A stretch of DNA of 64,000 nucleotides. Source: Papilionanthe hookeriana x Papilionanthe teres. Its lineage: Eukaryota; Streptophyta; Magnoliopsida; Asparagales; Orchidaceae. Position 1 is the stretch's first letter. Each line of letters starts with the position of its first letter. The notes under the pieces are model-generated. The model was not told the DNA's origin and searched no databases. It saw nothing but the letters and a program-made list of their open reading frames with translations. This document shows, piece after piece, positions 60,104 to 64,000 of this stretch. The stretch covers positions 72,596,121-72,660,120 of the forward strand of contig CM040421.1 of assembly GCA_022702705.1 (NCBI GenBank), given 5' to 3'. Made by a program: the position numbers and the translations under genes.

Positions 60104-60756
60104 ATGAATTAAAGAAAATGTCAGCTCAAGCAAGGTGAATGAAAAAATTAAAGTGCGCCGACAAAAAATGATGAATTTTTTGCAATAATCAAATCAAGAT
60201 AGATGAAAAACTTGTGTTGACAAGAAAAAGTGCAATGTGATTAAGAAAGTTGTAATATATAACAAAAAGCTATAGCAAAAACAGACTTACCAAGGAAGAC
60301 TTACCAAATCTTAAAGTTCCTTGTCTACTCAACTAAGACCAGATCAAGTGAAGGAAGCCATTTGCAAGTGATTTAGGATGCAAAAGTGGTGTTGTGAGGG
60401 TGTTTGGATGGAAGGAGTGAAGAGGAATGAAGTGAAAAAGGTCAGTTAGGTAGATTAAATGCACTGAATAGTGGCATAGTTACGCCGCACTTTCTCATGA
60501 AATTTCCAAAATGAGGATCTTGGTGGTGTGGTCATCCTTGAATTGGGCATGGTCACACCACAGGTTTGTGCTGTCTCACAAAAAGTAGTGTGGAAGTACA
60601 CACGAAAAGGTTTCATATGCCACCCCTTCATGTAGACCATCAACTCCTAGAGAGACCTGGCATTGACAATGATGAAAACACTCAACATAGAAAAAAACTC
60701 AAAAATAGAAATAAAATTAGAAAATCTCACGAAGTAAAGAAGATCATAAGATAACT
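60104..60756 (-). other. Spacer ahead of ORF2 of E5, with inverted repeats
   Basis: No gene. At 60470-60570 it carries GTGGCATAGTTACGCC, GGTGTGGTCATCC and ATGGTCACACCAC-type words that match those in the E5 LTR at 55780-55960. Confidence 0.6.
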
Positions 60757-60796
60757 CTTGGGTTTCCTCCCAAGAAAGCACTTGGTTCAACGTTTC
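60757..60796 (-). other. Conserved post-pol box of E5
   Basis: Minus strand AACGTTGAACCAAGTGCTT then TTGGGAGGAAACCCAA. Third copy of the box described for E1 and E2. Confidence 0.75.
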
Positions 60797-61657
60797 ACTC
60801 TAATGATGCCATGCCTACTATTAGGATGATTCTAACATCAAGATTTACTTAGAACCATTTTTTATCTCATCCTAAGTGCAGTTTCAACCTTGAGTATTAA
60901 CCTTGAAACATAGTTATTTTTCTTGTCCTGAATGTCCATAGTTCTAAATGGATATACTTTGGCTATAGTAAAATGTCCCGACCATCTGGAATTTAGTTTT
61001 TTGAGAAATCATTTTAATTGAGAGTTGTACAATAGAACCTCTTATTCTGGTTAAAATTTCATCCTTATTAGCTTTTGATCATGCTACTTTTTTGTTTTCT
61101 TCTTTTAGATTTGGGAATTCTCATAATCCTCCTGTCTAATTTCTTTCAACTCGTTCAACTGTATCAATATTCTATCTATCACATCTTTTAGATTATAGTT
61201 AAATTCTTTAATCACTAAATTGGCCTTATGTTTCAATTCAGCTGGAAGATGAATGCTTTTTCTAAAAATCAGCTTGTAAGGTGATAAACCTATAGGAGTC
61301 TTAAAAGCAACTTAATAAACCTACAAAGCATCATCAAACCTAAGAAACCAATCTTTCCTACAAGGGTTAATCGTTTTCTCCAAACTCCTTTTGATTTCTC
61401 TATTAGACACCTTAGCTAACCCATTAGTCTGTGGGTGGCAAGTAGTAGAAATTTTATGGTAATTCTACGCACTGTTACTAATATTTCTATCTTTTTATTA
61501 CCAAAATATCTGACTCCATCACTAATGGTCACCCTACATATTCCAAATCGAATGAATTACACTTCTTTAAAAATTTCAGAACACTCAAACCTTCACAATC
61601 TGGTTGTGCTTCAGCTTTAAGCCATTGAAGACATAGTCTACTGACCCAATGAAAAAA
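60797..61657 (-). pseudogene. Integrase remnant of E5
   Basis: Minus-strand pieces at about 61460-61100: CHPQTNGLAKVSNREIKRSL, FDDALWVY, AFKTPIGLSPYKLIF, LNELKEIRQEDYENSQI. These match the Athila integrase C-terminal half. Stops throughout; it is cut by E4 at 61658. Confidence 0.75.
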
Positions 61658-63381
61658 TGTTAAGATTTTCATGTCTATTTTATATTGATTTTAATGATAT
61701 TGCACTTCAAAGAAGGGTATTTTTTATTTTTTTCTGCATATATGTTTATTTCTGGACAATGGAGCGAAAATATGCAAAAGGGAGCGAATTTGGAGCAAAA
61801 AAGATTAAAATTATGAATATTTGATCTAGGGCACCGACGGCAAGATCGATGGCGCTGACGGCAAGATCGACGGTGTCGACGACGTGTTTTTCCCAAGAGT
61901 TCAGAATATATTACAAGGGAGCCCGCCGACGGCAAGATCGTGGCCACTAACAGCGGGGCTTATGCAAAAGGGTCCAAGACTAAGTATTCTAGAAGGCCAC
62001 CGGCAGCGAGCTCAAGGCCGCCGACAGCGGGATCGACGGTTCATTCAAGAGGTGCATTGAATGTGGATGATTTTTGAAGAGGTGCATGGAAAAATCTTGA
62101 AAACTCTTCAATTACTTTAAAAGGAACAATTTGGGGCAAAAAAAAGAGTCCACTAGCGTCCATTTGTTCTACCACGTGTCCATCTAATCCATTAGAGAGT
62201 CAAGTATGTGAGTCTAGTTAGTCCATATAGAGTTTCTAGAGTGTTAATTAGTGAGTTCAGATAGCGATATTTGTGAGGAATTTTTTGAGAGATTGTAAGA
62301 GTGGAAAGGAAGTGAGAGATTTCTTCCTCATTGTCGTTTCGAAGAAGAATTCTGTGTATTGTAAAGAAAGGAAGAGATTCAGAGGAACTTAAAGGAGTTT
62401 GCTTGGGGAGGAATTTAAGATAAGTTGTATTACTTATTTTAGTTTGTTGAACTTTGCTTTTATATATGAAATCCAAGTTTTATCGTATCCTCTCCATGAA
62501 ATCTGAGTAGTTTTTCCGTCTTTCTCCTTTTTTTGATATTTATGTGAAATGGTAAATTGAATTTGTGTGCCAAGAAAAGTTTAAAGAAGTTGTGATAATC
62601 TTTCTACTTAAATCTTAATTTACTTTCAATCTGGCCAATTGATAAGTTAAAATATGTTGAGTTTAACAACTATAGTAAAGATTACATTTGAGAATTAGGG
62701 AGGTTAAAGTCCTTGGAAGTAAGGTGCAAATAAATAGGGAAATAATATTCATCGGGTGTAGAATTGGAGATTTAGAGTGACATACTAAAATTCTCAATTC
62801 AGTCCTATCGTTTGGGTGCTGACGTGTAAATGTTAGCCCTCAGGCGAGGGGAACGTGGGAGCTTCGAAGTGAGAGCCGGTATCCTCCCAGCCTAGCCGCA
62901 GATTCAGTAACCAAGCATAGTATTAGTCAATGTTCTTTATGCTTGAACCAAAGGGTAAAGAATAGCTATGCTCCTATTTGACACAACACAATTTTAAACT
63001 AATTCTAATTACACATTCACTTAAATATCTTAACAAAGGAGAAAGATTATTGCTTATATATTTGAACTTCACTTTATTAGTAGAATTAGTTATCTGTTTG
63101 TAGAACTAGTTTATTAAAACTTAATATTATTTTCGATTGCATATTAGTGAAAGATAGGCAATTTCGATTTCCAAGATGTGATTCTGAATTGGCTTCTATA
63201 ATCCTAGTCCGTAACCTCTAAAATATTCCCTGTGGGATCGATATCCAGGACTTCACTAGAGCCCTGTATTACTTGAGCGATATGTACACTTGCGTTGAAT
63301 AGTAACTCTGCGATTAAAGAATATATTATATACTTGTTACAAAAAAAAATTAAAATTACGCTAAGTGCGCAGAGGTATTCA
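61658..63381 (+). repeat. 5' LTR of E4 (Athila-like)
   Basis: 1724 bp from TGTTAAGATT to GGTATTCA, directly before the primer site. GC-rich GCCGACGGC-type repeats at 61830-62040, tail box at about 63230-63300. The 3' LTR is outside the window. Confidence 0.82.
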
Positions 63382-63387
63382 AGTTTT

Positions 63388-63404
63388 TGGCGCCGTTGTC
63401 GGGG
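63388..63404 (+). promoter_or_regulatory. Primer-binding site of E4
   Basis: TGGCGCCGTTGTCGGGG, six bases after the LTR end. One base differs from the E1 site. Confidence 0.88.
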
Positions 63405-63510
63405 AGTATAACATAATTAAACTAACGGACGATTTAGGACAATTAGAAAACTTTTAATAGAATTGCAACTTATTTAGTTAACTGTTTTGTTGTGTACTGA
63501 TTTCAATTGT

Positions 63511-64000
63511 ATGCGTAAATTTGGTTCTAAAAATCTTATACCCTACGATTCGGAATTAGAACACACTGTTAGGAGATTTAGAAATTTGAGAAAAGAACCT
63601 ATAAATTCTGAAACAATGGAAAACAAATTAAACAACCAAAGAATAGAAAATGAACATCAATCTAGACCACTAAGAGATTACGCTAACCCTTCATTAAATG
63701 AAATTCACTTAACTATCCAAAATCCTGATGTAGCTGCTAATTCATTTGAGCTTAAAACTGCAATTATCCAAATGGTACAAAACAATCAATTTGGTGGAAC
63801 TTCAAAATAAGATCCTAATTTACATCTTGCAAGTTTTATAGAACTTTGTGCTACTTTTAAATACGACAGTGTCTGATGATGCTGTCAGACTTGGACTTTT
63901 TGCTTTTTCACCAAGGGATAAGGCTAAGGCTTGGTTAAATTCGTTAGCACCTGGATATATTAGAGCTTGGGGAGAAATTTCACACAAATTCTTATCAAAA
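63511..64000 (+). pseudogene. Gag of E4, N-terminal part
   Basis: Starts at ATG 63511 (MRKFGSKNLIPYDSELE), then PLRDYANPSLNEIHLTIQNPD and IIQMVQNNQFGG. A TAA at 63808-63810 is followed in frame by DPNLHLASFIELCATFKY, and a frame change near 63870 precedes LFAFSPRDKAKAWLNSLAPG. Same protein as Gag of E1 and E2. Confidence 0.88.

Larger units (their letters stand above)
54715..61657 (-). mobile_element. Element E5: decayed Athila, 5' part lost behind E4
   Basis: Minus strand order: integrase remnant, conserved post-pol box, inverted repeats, ORF2, non-coding tail, purine tract and 3' LTR. This is the 3' half of an Athila element, interrupted by LTR E3 (56631-58095) and cut off by E4 at 61658. 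Confidence 0.72.
61658..64000 (+). mobile_element. Element E4: Athila-like, 5' end only
   Basis: 5' LTR, primer site and the first part of gag; continues past the right edge of the window. Inserted in the integrase remnant of E5. Confidence 0.85.

Overview
This is a plant nuclear repeat region with no host gene that I can recognise. Everything identifiable is LTR retrotransposon of the Ty3/gypsy Tat (Ogre-like) and Athila lineages. That points to a flowering plant with a repeat-rich genome; the species cannot be read from the sequence. Most open frames carry stops or frameshifts, so the copies are old. Short names used here: X (Tat), E1, E2, E3, E4, E5 (Athila-like), A (solo Tat LTR), L3 (solo Athila-like LTR), H (gag remnant).

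Layout. (1) Positions 39098 down to beyond 1, minus strand: X, a giant Tat element with a 7.4 kb 5' LTR (31733-39098), a PBS at 31710-31727, a leader, a pre-gag ORF, gag, protease, RT, RNase H, an archaeal-type second RNase H, integrase, and after integrase an extra ORF ending in an AlkB-type dioxygenase (495-1310). X is broken by two insertions: E1, a complete Athila at 3342-16533 with TSD GACCC inside the integrase zinc finger, and A, a plus-strand solo LTR of the X family at 24117-31513 with TSD GGATT in the leader. (2) 39099-43824 holds the two halves of the E2 3' LTR and the end of X's 3' LTR (39781-42093), in an arrangement that only makes sense if a large segment was inverted. (3) 42094-51331, minus strand: E2, an Athila with gag and protease but no RT, integrase or ORF2. 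(4) 51332-54240: remnant of another Ty3 gag (H), interrupted by solo LTR L3. (5) 54715-61657, minus strand: Athila E5 with 3' LTR, ORF2 and integrase remnants, interrupted by LTR E3. (6) 61658-64000, plus strand: 5' LTR, PBS and start of gag of Athila E4, running out of the window.

Nesting order inferred from junctions: H was hit by E2; X landed in the 3' LTR of E2; E1 and A landed in X; then an inversion moved X and one half of the E2 LTR.

Main points of interest: an AlkB-like (ALKBH9/10-type) domain with all visible catalytic residues carried as a cargo ORF of a Tat retrotransposon; the inversion signature at 39673-42098; an 18-bp GC palindrome built from the same 7 bases as the primer-binding site and repeated in the LTRs and ahead of the 3' ORFs; and several conserved non-coding boxes shared by diverged Athila families.
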